Shown: positions 9,467-19,600 of the stretch, one piece after another
Position numbering within the stretch: position 1 is the stretch's first letter
How the letters are laid out: every line of letters starts with the position of its first letter
From: JAIVJZ01 sp036386515
GTDB lineage: Bacteria > Acidobacteriota > Blastocatellia > Pyrinomonadales > Pyrinomonadaceae
Assembly: GCA_036386515.1 (NCBI GenBank)
Contig: DASVVO010000102.1
Coordinates: forward strand, 1 to 64,000
DNA: 64,000 bases
Reading direction: 5' to 3'
Translations under genes and position numbers: made by a program
Notes under the pieces: model-generated
What the model saw: the letters and a program-made list of their open reading frames with translations, nothing else
Told to the model about the DNA's origin: nothing
The model's database searches: none

Positions 9467-11380
9467 ATGCTTTTACGTCGCACGTCTCTGTTGTCGTTCG
9501 GGTGGGTTCTGGTTTTGGTCGCAGCGCAGGGCGCGCAGGCGCAGCAGCAGCGGAATAATCGCGCGCCCGCTCCGGGGGCGTCGCCGGAAATCTCCTACAC
9601 CGTCTCGATGCCCGAACCGCACACGCACCTGTTGCAGGTGGAAATGTGGGTCGGGCGCGGCGGGGCGGCGAATATTCCGGCGCAGCTCGACCTGGTGATG
9701 CCCGTCTGGACGCCGGGGTCGTATCTGGTGCGCGAATACGCGCGCCACGTGCAGGATTTCGCGGCGACGGATGGGAGCGGCGGCGGCGCGCGCCCGCTCG
9801 CCTGGCGCAAAATCAACAAGCACACCTGGCGCGTGGAAACGGGCGGCGGGTCGCGCGAAGTGCGCGCGACCTACAGCGTCTATGCGAACGAACTGACCGT
9901 GCGGACGAACGAACTGCACGACCGCCACGCCTTCTGGAACAACGGCGCGCTCTTGATGTACGTGGACGGGCAACTCGCCGCCCCTTCGAGCGTGCGCGTC
10001 GTGCCCTTCGGCGATTGGAAGGTGGCGACGGGGCTACCCGCCGTCTCCGGGCAGCGCAACACGTTTCGCGCCGAGAACTTCGACGTGCTCTACGATTCGC
10101 CGTTTCTCGTGAGCGACTTCAAGACGATCTCGTTCGAGGTGCGCGGCGTCCCGCACCGCATCGTGATCGACGGCGAGGGCAACTACGACCCGGAGCGGAT
10201 GCGGCGCGAGGTGCAAAAGATCGTGGAGGCGTCGGTCGAGTTGATGGGCGACGTGCCTTACCGCGATTACACGTTCATGCTCATGCTCCACCCTTCGGCG
10301 GGCGGCGGCCTCGAACACCTGAACTCGACCGCGCTCATCATGCGCCGCTACGCGTTTCGCCCCGAAGCCTCTTGGGATGATTTCCTCTCGCTCGTCGCGC
10401 ACGAGTATTTCCACCTCTGGAACGTCAAGCGCATCCGCCCCGACGCCCTCGGCCCCTTCGATTACACGGGCGAGAATTACACGCGCCTCCTGTGGGTCGC
10501 CGAAGGCGTCACGAGTTACTACGAAAACATCCTGTCGCGCCGCGCCGGGGTCATCGGCGACAAGGAATACCTGACGACGATCGCCAACGCGATTCGCGGT
10601 TTGCAGAACACGCCGGGTCGGCTGGAGCAATCAATCGAAGAGGCCAGTTTCGACGCCTGGATCAAGTATTACCGGCCGGACGAAAACTCGCTCAACTCGG
10701 CCATCTCTTATTACGACAAGGGAGCTATCGTCGGTCTCCTGCTCGACCTCGAAATCCGCCGCCGCTCGGCCGGTGCAAAGTCGCTCGACGACGTGATGCG
10801 TTATCTCTACAACGAGTTTGCGAAGAAGAATCGCAACTACACGCCCGAAGATTTCCAGCGCGCGGCGGAACAGGCGGCGGGCGCCGGGCTAGACGATTTC
10901 TTCCGTCGCTACGTGCGCGGGCGCGAGGAACTGGATTACAACACGGCCTTCGCGGCCGTCGGCCTGCAATTGCAGACCGTCGCCGCCAATACGGCCGACC
11001 CGTCGAAACCGGCCGCCCCGAAAGCGTACTTCGGCGCGAACCTCAGGCAGGACGGCGACCGTCTCGTCGTCTCAAGCGTCCCGGCGGGCACGCCCGCTTA
11101 CAATCAGGGGATCACTTTCAACGATCAGATCGTCGCGCTCGACGGCCAGCGGGTAAACGCCACCACCTTCGCCGCGCGGCTCGAAGAGAGACGACCGGGC
11201 GACGAAGTGCGGCTCTCCGTCTTTCGCCTGGACGAACTGCGCAACGTGACGATCAAACTCGGAGGTCGCGCCGAGGAGAATTACCGCCTCGTGCCGCTCG
11301 CGCAGCAGACGCCCGAACAGAAGCGGCTCTACGACGCCTGGCTCTACACGCTCGGCCAAAAGAGCGGCGCGGGCGAATAG
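9467..11380 (+). CDS. M61-family (glycyl aminopeptidase-like) metallopeptidase with PDZ domain
   Basis: This exported zinc peptidase has 637 residues. The ATG at 9467 is preceded by AAAGGAAAG and followed by a signal peptide ending near AQAQQQ. An in-frame ATG at 9344 would bury that signal. The N-terminal beta domain resembles M61 proteins. HEYFHLWNVKR (about residue 311) is the HExxH zinc site, and the third ligand is probably the Glu in WVAEGVTSYYE. A C-terminal PDZ domain spans about residues 510-600. Members trim peptides from the N-terminus in the periplasm or outside the cell. The SDR gene starts 41 bp downstream on the same strand. Confidence 0.9.
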   Translation: MLLRRTSLLSFGWVLVLVAAQGAQAQQQRNNRAPAPGASPEISYTVSMPEPHTHLLQVEMWVGRGGAANIPAQLDLVMPVWTPGSYLVREYARHVQDFAATDGSGGGARPLAWRKINKHTWRVETGGGSREVRATYSVYANELTVRTNELHDRHAFWNNGALLMYVDGQLAAPSSVRVVPFGDWKVATGLPAVSGQRNTFRAENFDVLYDSPFLVSDFKTISFEVRGVPHRIVIDGEGNYDPERMRREVQKIVEASVELMGDVPYRDYTFMLMLHPSAGGGLEHLNSTALIMRRYAFRPEASWDDFLSLVAHEYFHLWNVKRIRPDALGPFDYTGENYTRLLWVAEGVTSYYENILSRRAGVIGDKEYLTTIANAIRGLQNTPGRLEQSIEEASFDAWIKYYRPDENSLNSAISYYDKGAIVGLLLDLEIRRRSAGAKSLDDVMRYLYNEFAKKNRNYTPEDFQRAAEQAAGAGLDDFFRRYVRGREELDYNTAFAAVGLQLQTVAANTADPSKPAAPKAYFGANLRQDGDRLVVSSVPAGTPAYNQGITFNDQIVALDGQRVNATTFAARLEERRPGDEVRLSVFRLDELRNVTIKLGGRAEENYRLVPLAQQTPEQKRLYDAWLYTLGQKSGAGE

Positions 11381-11421
11381 ACGAACGGCCGGAAGTTCAA
11401 ACGAGAAGCATTGATGCGCTG

Positions 11422-12165
11422 ATGAATTTCGACGGTCAAGTGGCAATCGTGACGGGCGGGGCTTCGGGCATCGGTCGCGCGTGCGCGCTTGAGTTCGCGC
11501 GGGGCGGGGCGAGCGTCGTCATCGTCGATCTGGCGGGCGAGGATTTGATGACGGAGGCGGCGCGGCTGGTGCGGGACGCGGGCGCGCGCGTGGCGAGCTT
11601 TCACGCGAACGTGGCCGACTACGGCAAGGCCGAGCGCATCGTCGCCGAGACGCGCGTGCGCCTCGGCGGCGTCAATATGCTCGTCAACGCCGCGGGGACG
11701 ACCGAGGACGCGCCCCTCTGGAAGATGACCGAGACGCAATGGGAGCGCGTGCTCAACGTGAATCTCAAGGGCACGTTCAATTATATCCGCGCCGTGGCCG
11801 GCGCGTTTCGCGCGCAGGGGGCGGGGAAGATCGTCAACGTCGCTTCCATCGAAGCCCTGCGCGGTCGTTTCGGCATCAGCAACTACGCGGCATCGAAGGC
11901 CGGGGTCGTCGCGCTCACGCGCGCGGCGGCGGCCGACCTGGGGCGCGACGGCATCAACGTCAACGCGGTTGCGCCCGGCTTCATCCGCACGCCGATGATC
12001 GAACGGCTGCCGGCGGAAGTCGTCGAAGAGGCGACGCGCGAGACGGTCTTCGGGCGCATCGGCGAACCGGAAGAGGTGGCTTCCGTCGTCGCCTTTCTCT
12101 GCTCCGAGGCCGCGCGCCACATCACCGGCGAAGTGATCCGCGTTGACGGCGGGCAAATGCTTTAG
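11422..12165 (+). CDS. SDR-family oxidoreductase, FabG-like
   Basis: This NAD(P)-dependent short-chain dehydrogenase has 247 residues. The glycine motif TGGASGIG, the NAAGT segment, the catalytic Ser in VNVASIEA and the YAASK Tyr/Lys pair are all in classical order. The C-terminus GEVIRVDGGQML is typical of 3-oxoacyl-ACP reductase-like enzymes. The start at 11422 gives MNFDGQVAIVTGG; the longer reading frame upstream is an overlap with the M61 gene. An enoyl-CoA hydratase gene follows after a GTGACAGG-type inverted repeat, so a shared acyl-CoA pathway is possible but unproven. The substrate cannot be told from the sequence. Confidence 0.88.
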   Translation: MNFDGQVAIVTGGASGIGRACALEFARGGASVVIVDLAGEDLMTEAARLVRDAGARVASFHANVADYGKAERIVAETRVRLGGVNMLVNAAGTTEDAPLWKMTETQWERVLNVNLKGTFNYIRAVAGAFRAQGAGKIVNVASIEALRGRFGISNYAASKAGVVALTRAAAADLGRDGINVNAVAPGFIRTPMIERLPAEVVEEATRETVFGRIGEPEEVASVVAFLCSEAARHITGEVIRVDGGQML

Positions 12166-12167
12166 GC

Positions 12168-12244
12168 GTGACAGGTGACGGGTGACAGGTGACAAGAGCA
12201 AACGCTTGTCCTTATCCTGTCACCTGTCACCCGTCACCTGTCAC
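12168..12244. repeat. GTGACAGG-type perfect inverted repeat
   Basis: Two 26-bp arms built from GTGACAGGTGAC units (12168-12193 and 12219-12244) are perfect reverse complements, with a 25-base loop. The right arm ends 2 bases before the ATG of the enoyl-CoA hydratase gene, so that gene has no Shine-Dalgarno sequence outside the repeat. Related copies are at 43675, 60313 and 63499. Confidence 0.85.
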
Positions 12245-12246
12245 TT

Positions 12247-13023
12247 ATGAACAGCTACCAACACATACGTTTTACCGTGGAAGATCGCGTCGGGCGCATT
12301 TCGCTGGCGCGCGCGCCGTTGAACGTTCTGAACATCGCGATGATGCGCGAGGTGGGGGCGGCGCTGGAAGAGTGCGCGGGGGAGCGAGAGATGGTGGCTG
12401 TAGTGTTCGAGGCCGCCCCGGAGGCGCGCGCCTTCAGCGCGGGCGTGGCGATTGAGGAGCACGTGGCGGAGACGATCTACCAGATGCTCGAATCGTTTCA
12501 CAACATCTTCCGTGCGCTCGATGCGATGGCGAAGCCGGTCGTCGCGCTGGTGGACGGGGCTGCGCTCGGCGGCGGATGCGAGTTGGTGGCGGCGTGCGAC
12601 ATCGTCGTCGCCACGGCGCGGGCGCGCTTCGGCCAGCCGGAGATCAAGTTGGGCGTGTTTCCGCCGGTGGCCGCGATCATGCTGCCGCGCGTGATCGGCG
12701 AGCGGCGCGCGCGCGAACTCATTCTCACGGGCGAGTTGATCGACGCCGCCGAAGCCCTGCGGCTCGGACTCGTCAACTACGTGGTCGCGCCCGCCGACCT
12801 CGAAGCGAAAGGGCAGGAGATACTGGCGCGGCTGCGCGATCTGTCCGCGCCCGCTCTGGAGTTCACGCGCCGCGCGCTCGACATCGCGCGCACGGAACGC
12901 CTCGAAGACGTGCTGGCGCGCGTGGAGAGTCTCTACCTGAACGACCTGATGAAGACGGAGGACGCTAACGAGGGCGTCAACGCCTTCATGCAGAAGCGCA
13001 AACCCGTCTGGCGCAACCGTTGA
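12247..13023 (+). CDS. Enoyl-CoA hydratase/isomerase family protein
   Basis: This crotonase-fold protein has 258 residues. The oxyanion-hole segments are FSAGVAIEEH and AALGGGCELV. The stretch FGQPEIKLGVFPPVAAIMLP resembles the dienoyl-CoA hydratase branch (cyclohexa-1,5-diene-1-carbonyl-CoA hydratase-like). That is only suggestive, because no other aromatic-degradation gene is nearby. It likely hydrates or isomerises an unsaturated acyl-CoA in the cytosol. The ATG at 12247 follows a repeat arm directly and no ribosome binding site is seen, which is odd for this window. The M48-like gene begins 17 bp after the stop. Confidence 0.85.
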   Translation: MNSYQHIRFTVEDRVGRISLARAPLNVLNIAMMREVGAALEECAGEREMVAVVFEAAPEARAFSAGVAIEEHVAETIYQMLESFHNIFRALDAMAKPVVALVDGAALGGGCELVAACDIVVATARARFGQPEIKLGVFPPVAAIMLPRVIGERRARELILTGELIDAAEALRLGLVNYVVAPADLEAKGQEILARLRDLSAPALEFTRRALDIARTERLEDVLARVESLYLNDLMKTEDANEGVNAFMQKRKPVWRNR

Positions 13024-13039
13024 TCCGAAATAACTCTTG

Positions 13040-14053
13040 ATGCCACCATTCAATTCCCGCAGCGTTAAGAAAAGCAAACGGCGTCGGCCGGGCGCGTGGC
13101 GGCGGTGGTGCGTGGCAATCGTGTGTGCGTGGCAGTTGGCGTGCGTCGCGCCGCTCGTGCGGGCGCAGTCGCCGGATGACAGGCGCGCGGCGGCCGTGGC
13201 GACGGCGTCGGCGCGGCGCGGCGCGGAGCGGCGCGAGATTGACGAACTCGTGCAGCGCGCGATGAACGCCGCGTGTACGGAGCGGGAACTCGATCCGCAG
13301 GGCAGCGCGCCGATCGACGAGATGCAGGCGCGCCCGTCGCTGCCTTTGCGCCACGCGGAAGTGTTGGCGGGAGCGGAGCGCGCGGAGCGGCTGCTGCCGG
13401 TCGCAAAAATTTTGGCGGCGCAGTCGCTCGCCAGGCTCGCGCGCGAGTACGGCCTCAAGCAGTCGCCCGCCGTGCGCGCGGCTTTCGCGCGTCTCTCGCG
13501 TGTGAGCGTGATCAAGCCGGACATGGAACTCCGCGACAACGCCTCGGTGCTCTACAGAGAGCCGCGCACCATTCGCTTCGGCACGATCTTCCTCGCCGGT
13601 CTGCGCTCGGACGAAGGCATGCTCGGCGTGCTCGCGCACGAGTTGACGCACGTGGCCGACGGGGCGGGCGGAAGTTTGCACCCACTCTTTCGCAGCGTGG
13701 CGCAGCGGGCGGGCAGCGCGGCCAATTTGCGGATCAGCGCGCGGCGCGGCGAAGAGTTGACGTGCGACCTGGTCGGCGCGCTCGCCGTGCGCGCTTACAT
13801 CGCGCGCACGCCCGGCGTCGAGACGCTCGCGCGGCGCACGGCGCGCGCTCTCGCGCACAACTGCGTCGAACGCGACCACACGGATCGCGCGCACCTCTCG
13901 CCGCGCACGACGATGCGCGCCCTGCTCGCGCTCGACCCCACGCTCGCGCGCGAACTCACGGGCGACGCGGTCGAACCGGATGCCTCGCCCACGCCGCGCC
14001 GCACGCAGCGACGCACCGCGCACCCGATCGCGCCGCGCACGCCCCGTCGTTAA
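13040..14053 (+). CDS. Exported M48-like zinc metalloprotease
   Basis: This 337-residue protein has a basic N-terminus and a signal peptide ending near PLVRAQ. The central GVLAHELTHVADGAG (about residues 196-210) holds the HExxH zinc motif. EELTCDLVGALA about 40 residues later supplies a likely third ligand and resembles the ExxxD segment of M48 and related peptidases. The Arg-rich tail is low complexity. ATG 13040 directly follows a TTG, so either may be used, and there is no convincing Shine-Dalgarno. It is probably periplasmic or lipid-anchored. The M48 assignment is by motif only; a DUF-type gluzincin is an alternative. Confidence 0.7.
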   Translation: MPPFNSRSVKKSKRRRPGAWRRWCVAIVCAWQLACVAPLVRAQSPDDRRAAAVATASARRGAERREIDELVQRAMNAACTERELDPQGSAPIDEMQARPSLPLRHAEVLAGAERAERLLPVAKILAAQSLARLAREYGLKQSPAVRAAFARLSRVSVIKPDMELRDNASVLYREPRTIRFGTIFLAGLRSDEGMLGVLAHELTHVADGAGGSLHPLFRSVAQRAGSAANLRISARRGEELTCDLVGALAVRAYIARTPGVETLARRTARALAHNCVERDHTDRAHLSPRTTMRALLALDPTLARELTGDAVEPDASPTPRRTQRRTAHPIAPRTPRR

Positions 14054-14116
14054 TCAAGATCGCTACCGCACTCAAGAGAGCCGTCGGCGCGCGGCGGATT
14101 AAGTAGAGACGGCGCA

Positions 14117-14146
14117 TTGACAGAGCTAGGTGCGGCTTCCTATCAT
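14117..14146 (+). promoter_or_regulatory. Sigma70-type promoter
   Basis: A perfect TTGACA (14117-14122) is followed after 18 bases by TATCAT (14141-14146). The expected start point falls about 6 bases before the ATG at 14159, implying an almost leaderless transcript. Confidence 0.7.
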
Positions 14147-14158
14147 TTCCCGTTCAAG

Positions 14159-15478
14159 ATGAGCAAAAAAATCAAGCGGGAAAATCATGTGCGTTTGTCT
14201 TCGTCCGCCGGGGCGGGCGGCGCGTTGAAGTTGCGGGTGGTCGCGGCCGTGGCGTGCGCGCTCGCGTCAATCGTGTTCGGCGCGGGCGGTTGCCGGCAGG
14301 TGGGCGAGAAGTTAGGGATCAGCGCGGTGCGCCCGCGCGCCTTGCGCGATGTGCCGGCCGCGCGGCTGGCCTTTCGTCTGGAGACGGACATCAACGAAGA
14401 CGTGCTGCCCGAAGGCTTGAAGACCGACGCGCCCGAAGAACTGCTCGCGGCCGTCAAGACGCAGTTCGAGACGAGCCGCAAAGACGAGGCGTTGCTCCGC
14501 ACCGTCGTCTCGCCCGACGGCCAGCGCGCTCTCGCGCTCTACGACCCCGGCGGCGGCCAGCCCGCCGAAAACACTTTTCGCATAGACCTCTACGGCGCGG
14601 ACGGCATGTTCGTGCGCAACATCCTGCCGCAGAACCTGGAAGGCATCACGCTCGCCGCCGTCGCCTGGTCGCCCGATGCGCAGTGGATCGCTTTCATCGG
14701 ACGCGAACGGCCGAACGCGACGCCGACCCCCGCGCCGCTCGACGAACTGCCCGTCGCGCCGCCCGTCTTCGACCCGAACGCGCCGCCCGCGCCCACCCCG
14801 TCCATCGCGCCGCTCATCGCGCCCGTCGCTGTCTTCAAAACCGATCAGATTTACGTCGCCGACCGCAACGGCGACAACCTCCGGCCGCTCACCACGCGCG
14901 ACGGTCTCATCTACCTGAACCTCGCCTGGTCGCCCGATAGCCACGCGCTCGCCGCGCTCGCTTGCCGTCAGGACGAACTCGACGCGCGCATGAACGAGGG
15001 CAAGGAGTTTGCCGGTCGGCCGCGCATCATCGAACGCGCGGACGGCAAAGAGCGGCTGCTCGACGATCAACTGATGGAAGCGCCGCCCGTCTGGTCGCCC
15101 GACTCGGCGAAGGTCGCCACGGCCACCGAAACCGACGTGGCGATCTACGACGCCCTCGGCGGCTCGCCCACGGGCGCGCGCCTGCCCTTGCGCGACCCGT
15201 TGCTCAACGCCTCCGCCGCTTACGACGCGACGAAACTGAAACGCGCGCCCGCCGACGGCAAAGCCGCCCAGCCGGACGAGACCGCCAAACCCGCCGCCCC
15301 CGCGAGCGGCACGCCGATCTCGTTCAACCCGGTCATCCGCCTCGAATGGTTGCAGCCGGAGATGCTGCTCGTCCGCACCGGCTTCGTGCGCTACTATCAA
15401 AACAGCCCGGAGCCGACGCGCGGCTATCTGCGTTGGCACGTGCTCCACCTCAGCCCGCAAGCCGTCGTGCTCAGTTGA
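14159..15478 (+). CDS. Lipoprotein-like beta-propeller (WD40/PD40-type) protein
   Basis: This protein has 439 residues. The N-terminus is basic, then hydrophobic, then FGAGGC, which fits a lipobox with Cys about 40 residues in. Repeated segments such as VAWSPDAQWIAFIGRE, LAWSPDSHALAAL and VWSPDSAKVATAT are PD40/WD40-like blades, interrupted by a Pro/Thr insert. It is likely an envelope-anchored protein of unknown ligand. The ATG at 14159 is chosen because a strong promoter ends just upstream; the frame could formally open at a TTG that is the promoter -35 itself. No Shine-Dalgarno is visible. Confidence 0.75.
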   Translation: MSKKIKRENHVRLSSSAGAGGALKLRVVAAVACALASIVFGAGGCRQVGEKLGISAVRPRALRDVPAARLAFRLETDINEDVLPEGLKTDAPEELLAAVKTQFETSRKDEALLRTVVSPDGQRALALYDPGGGQPAENTFRIDLYGADGMFVRNILPQNLEGITLAAVAWSPDAQWIAFIGRERPNATPTPAPLDELPVAPPVFDPNAPPAPTPSIAPLIAPVAVFKTDQIYVADRNGDNLRPLTTRDGLIYLNLAWSPDSHALAALACRQDELDARMNEGKEFAGRPRIIERADGKERLLDDQLMEAPPVWSPDSAKVATATETDVAIYDALGGSPTGARLPLRDPLLNASAAYDATKLKRAPADGKAAQPDETAKPAAPASGTPISFNPVIRLEWLQPEMLLVRTGFVRYYQNSPEPTRGYLRWHVLHLSPQAVVLS

Positions 15479-15528
15479 AGCGAGGCGCGACCGGCGGCCG
15501 ACCTTAGTTTAAAGGAGTCAACATCCCC

Positions 15529-16143
15529 TTGATCTACCAAAGCATCGCGGACATCTACGCCGCCAACGACACGGTGCGCCGCCGGCTCGCCTCTCGCCTC
15601 GAAAATTTGAGCGAAGTGCAACAAACTTTCCGTCCCGCCGAAGGCGCGTGGTCAATCGCCGACATCATCGACCACCTCTCGATCACCGAGCGGAACATGG
15701 TGCAACTCATCGCCATGCTGCTCAAAAAGAGCGAGGGCGCGACGGCCGCCCTCAACGCGGGCGACGGCGGCGGCGTCGGCGATGGCGGTGGTGGCGACGC
15801 GCAAATTGTCGCGGGCGCGCCGCCCTTCCAACCTTTCTCCCTCGACAATTTCATCGAACAGGTGCGGGACGTAAAATTGACCGCGCCGGAAGTGGTGCGG
15901 CCGGGCGGCAACGTCACGCTCGCCGACGCGCTCGCCAAACTCGCGCGCACGCGCGCCGACATCGAAGCCCTGCGCCCGCGCCTCGAAACCTCCGACCTCG
16001 GCGCGGCCACCTTTCCGCACCCGGCCTTCGGCGAGTTTAACTCCGCCCAGTGGCTCGCCTTCATCGGCCTCCACGAAGGACGCCACCTCCGCCAGATCGA
16101 GAATCTGATGGCCGCGCCCGGATTCGCTCAAAGCGCGGATTAA
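15529..16143 (+). CDS. DinB-like superfamily protein
   Basis: This 204-residue four-helix-bundle protein starts at a TTG with AAAGGAG 11 bases upstream. The segment WSIADIIDHLSITERN near residue 45 and HEGRHLRQIENL near the C-terminus carry the spaced histidines that bind a metal in DinB/YfiT-like proteins. A glycine-rich insert (about residues 80-95) separates helices. Members include thiol transferases and proteins of unknown role, so substrate and function stay open. It lies 50 bp after the propeller gene on the same strand and ahead of the tRNA gene. Confidence 0.8.
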   Translation: MIYQSIADIYAANDTVRRRLASRLENLSEVQQTFRPAEGAWSIADIIDHLSITERNMVQLIAMLLKKSEGATAALNAGDGGGVGDGGGGDAQIVAGAPPFQPFSLDNFIEQVRDVKLTAPEVVRPGGNVTLADALAKLARTRADIEALRPRLETSDLGAATFPHPAFGEFNSAQWLAFIGLHEGRHLRQIENLMAAPGFAQSAD

Positions 16144-16215
16144 ACTCAGGGAATCGCCCGCTTGCGGCCTCTGGCACGCGACCCTATAATCGCCGCCGCG
16201 CTTCCCGGAATTTCT

Positions 16216-16288
<73 letters not shown>

Positions 16289-16383
16289 TCAAACATCTCA
16301 CCCGGCGGCGCGGCCGCACCGGCGCGCCGAAACGCGCTTCGGATTGCCCTCAACGGTTCACGAAAATTTATCCGCCGCGATCA

Positions 16384-16412
16384 TTGACAACGGGCGGCGC
16401 GAAAATTATCAT
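16384..16412 (+). promoter_or_regulatory. Strong sigma70-type promoter with long 5' leader
   Basis: TTGACA (16384-16389), a 17-base spacer and TATCAT (16407-16412) match the consensus closely. The next gene begins at 16671, so the transcript would carry a leader of about 250 bases. The leader (about 16420-16670) holds no gene; I see no named riboswitch in it. Confidence 0.75.
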
Positions 16413-16670
16413 CTCACATCTTTCACGCCCGGTACGGCTAGCGGGCAATTCGTCACGTTCCTTACGTCCGATCACAGTTGTTCGCAAAATCCCGGTCGGT
16501 GATTTATCACGCGTCCGCATCATTGGTGAAAACGTACCGGCTCTCGACGCTCGCGCCGCCCCCTAAATTGCAGCGTCAACTCCTCAAGACCTGTTGCTCT
16601 TAAATCGTCATGGCCGCCGCCCGCGAACGAGAGCAGCCAAAAATCAATTCCCGCTTCAATTGGAGTTCCC

Positions 16671-19600
16671 ATGTCTCGCAAAAATCTCTATCCCTCGCGC
16701 CCGATTCGTGTTCGGGCGACCCTGTGCGCGCTCGTCGTTTTGGCGGCGGTGGTGAGCCTATCGCCGGCCTTCATGCGTCTGAACGCGCTGGCGCAGGGCG
16801 ACGGCGCCGCGGCGGATGATCCGGGCGGCATACGTCCGCTGGCGGAGTTCGTCCGCTCCCTGTCGCTGACCGCCAACGATGTCATCTACAACCCGGCCGA
16901 CCAGACGCTCTACGCGAGCGTGCCGAGCAGCGCGGGCGCGACGGGCAACAGCATCGTCCCCATCAACCCGGCGACGGGCGCGACGGGCGCGCCCGTCTTC
17001 GTCGGCAGCGAGCCGAACAAACTCGCCATCTCAGATGATGGGCACACGCTCTACGTCGCGCTCGACGGGTCTTACAACGTCCGCCGCTTCGACACGGCGA
17101 CGCGCACGCCCGGCCTCCAATTTTCTCTCGGGCAGGAATCCCTCGCCGGCAACTACACGGCGAACGACTTGGCGGTCGCGCCGGGCAACCCGAATCTGCT
17201 CGCGGCCGTCAGGTATAATCTCGGCAGCAGCCCGCCGGGAGGCGGCGTGGCCGTCTATGATAACGGCGTGCAGCGTTCGAAGATCGGCCCCGGCCACATC
17301 GAAGGCGCGGACTTTCTCGCCTTCTCCGCCACCGAATCGAAACTCTACGGCGGCGGCTACTATTACGGCCTGCGCACGATGACCATCGATGCGACCGGCG
17401 TGACCGTCGAGGGCAAGACCACCTTCGACGTACGCTCCCGCATCAAGTTCGCCAACGGCATCGTCTACAGTTCCAGCGGTCAGGTCGTGAACCCCGAGAC
17501 GAGCACGCTGCTCGGCACCTTCTCCGGCGTTTCGACCAACGCCTTCGCCATCGATACGGCGGCGGGTCGCGCCTACTACCTGGGGCGCGATAATTTCGGC
17601 AGCGGCTCGCTCACGCTGAAGGCCTTCGACCTCGGCACCTACGTGCCCGCCGGTTCGGCCACGCTCACCGGCATCATCGGCGAGCCGACGACGATGGTGC
17701 GCTGGGGAGCCAACGGCCTCGCCTTCCGCACCGACGCGGGCAGGCTCTATCTCATCCAGACTTCTTTGATTCCTTCCTCGGAAGCCATCCCGTCGCCGAC
17801 GCCCTTCGTCTCGCCGACGCCCACGCCGACGCCTCCGCTCGCGCCCACGTTCGTGCGCCAGATTCCGCTGCTCACGAACGATCTCATCTACAGCGCGCAG
17901 AGCCAGCAACTTTACGCGAGCGTGCCGAGCGCGGCGGGCGCAAAAGGCAACAGCGTCACGCGGCTCAACCCGGAGACGGGCGAGATCGGCCCCTCTATCT
18001 TCGTCGGGAGCGAACCGACGCGCCTCGCCCTCGCCGACGACGGGCAGACGATGTACGTCGGTCTGAGCGGCGCGGCCGCCGTGCGCAAACTCGACGTGTC
18101 GGCGCAAACGGCAGGCATCCAGTTCACCCTCGGCAACAGCAACTTCGACGGCGCGCTGCTCCCCGACGACATCGCCGTGATGCCCGGCAGCCCCGGCACC
18201 GTCGCCGTCAGCAAACTCAACAACGGCACGACGATTTACGACGAGGGCGTGGCGCGCACGCAGTCGTCCACCATCGGCGGCTCCATCGAGTTCGCCTCGC
18301 CGACCCGGCTCTACGCGGGCAGCAATCCCGTGTATAAGCAGGCCGTCGATGCCAACGGCATCACGAATCTCGCCTCGTTCAATACGGGTAGCTACGGGCG
18401 GACGCAATACGCGGGCGGCCTGTTGTACCTGGCTGGCGGCGGCGTCATCGACCCCGAAACCGGCGTCATCAAAGGACGCTTCACCGGACTCGACTTCGAG
18501 AACCTGATGGCGATCGACACGGCGAAAAACCGCGCCTTCTTCCTGACCAATAACTTCGGCTCGGGTTGGAACCTGCGCGCTTACGAACTCGACACGTTCC
18601 GCCTGGTGGGCATCGCCCGCGTGCAGGGAATCTCCTCCGGCCCCGGCCTCGCCCCGACGAGCCTGGTGCGCTGGGGCAAGAACGGGCTGGCCTTGCGCGC
18701 CTACGACCGCATCTTCCTGATTCAAACCACGCTCGTCGATTCGTCCGAAACCGTCCCGGCGGCGACGCCCACGCCCTCGCCCACGCCCACGCCCTCGCCC
18801 GTCTATATCCCGACGGTCGTCAACAAAGTCAATCTGCCCGCCAACGACCTCGCGATCGACCCGGCGACGCAGACGCTCTATGCCAGCGTGCCGAGCAGCG
18901 CGGGCGGCACGGCGGGCAACACCATCACCTCGATTGACCCGAAGACCGGCGTCATCGGCGCGTCAACTTTCATCGGCAGCGAACCGAACAAACTCGCCAT
19001 CTCCGACGACGGCCAGGTTATCTACGTCAATCTCGACGGCGCGAAGGCCGTCCGGCGTTTCGACGTGGCGACGAAAACTCCCGGCACGCAGTTCGCCATC
19101 GGGGTCGATAAACCGGCGGACATGGAGGTGGTGCCGGGCAGCCCGCAGTCGCTCGCCGTCTCGCGCGGCACGGCCGGCTTCTTCGGCAGCAACAGCGGCG
19201 TGGCCGTCTACGACAACGGCGTGCAACGCCCGAACAGCTCGAACGGCGGCGCCTACGGCATCGGCCCCATCGAGTTCGGCGCGACGCCCGCGACGCTCTA
19301 CGGCTACGATAGTTATTCGAGCGGCTTTGAACTCGTGAAGTTTTCGCTGGATGCGTCGGGCGTAAATCTCGTCAGCCTCACCTACAACCTGCTCTCCGGT
19401 TATGACAACGGGCTTGAGTTCGCGGGCGGCAGGCTCTATTCGTCCGGCGGGCGCGTCGTCGATCCGGAAGCGAAAACCTTGATCGGCCGGTTCAACAGCG
19501 GCGGCGCGGCCTTCGTCGTCGATCAGACGCTCGGTCGCGCCTTCTTCATCTCGCCCTATACCGGCTCGAACAGCGGTCTCGTTCTAACCGCATACGACAT

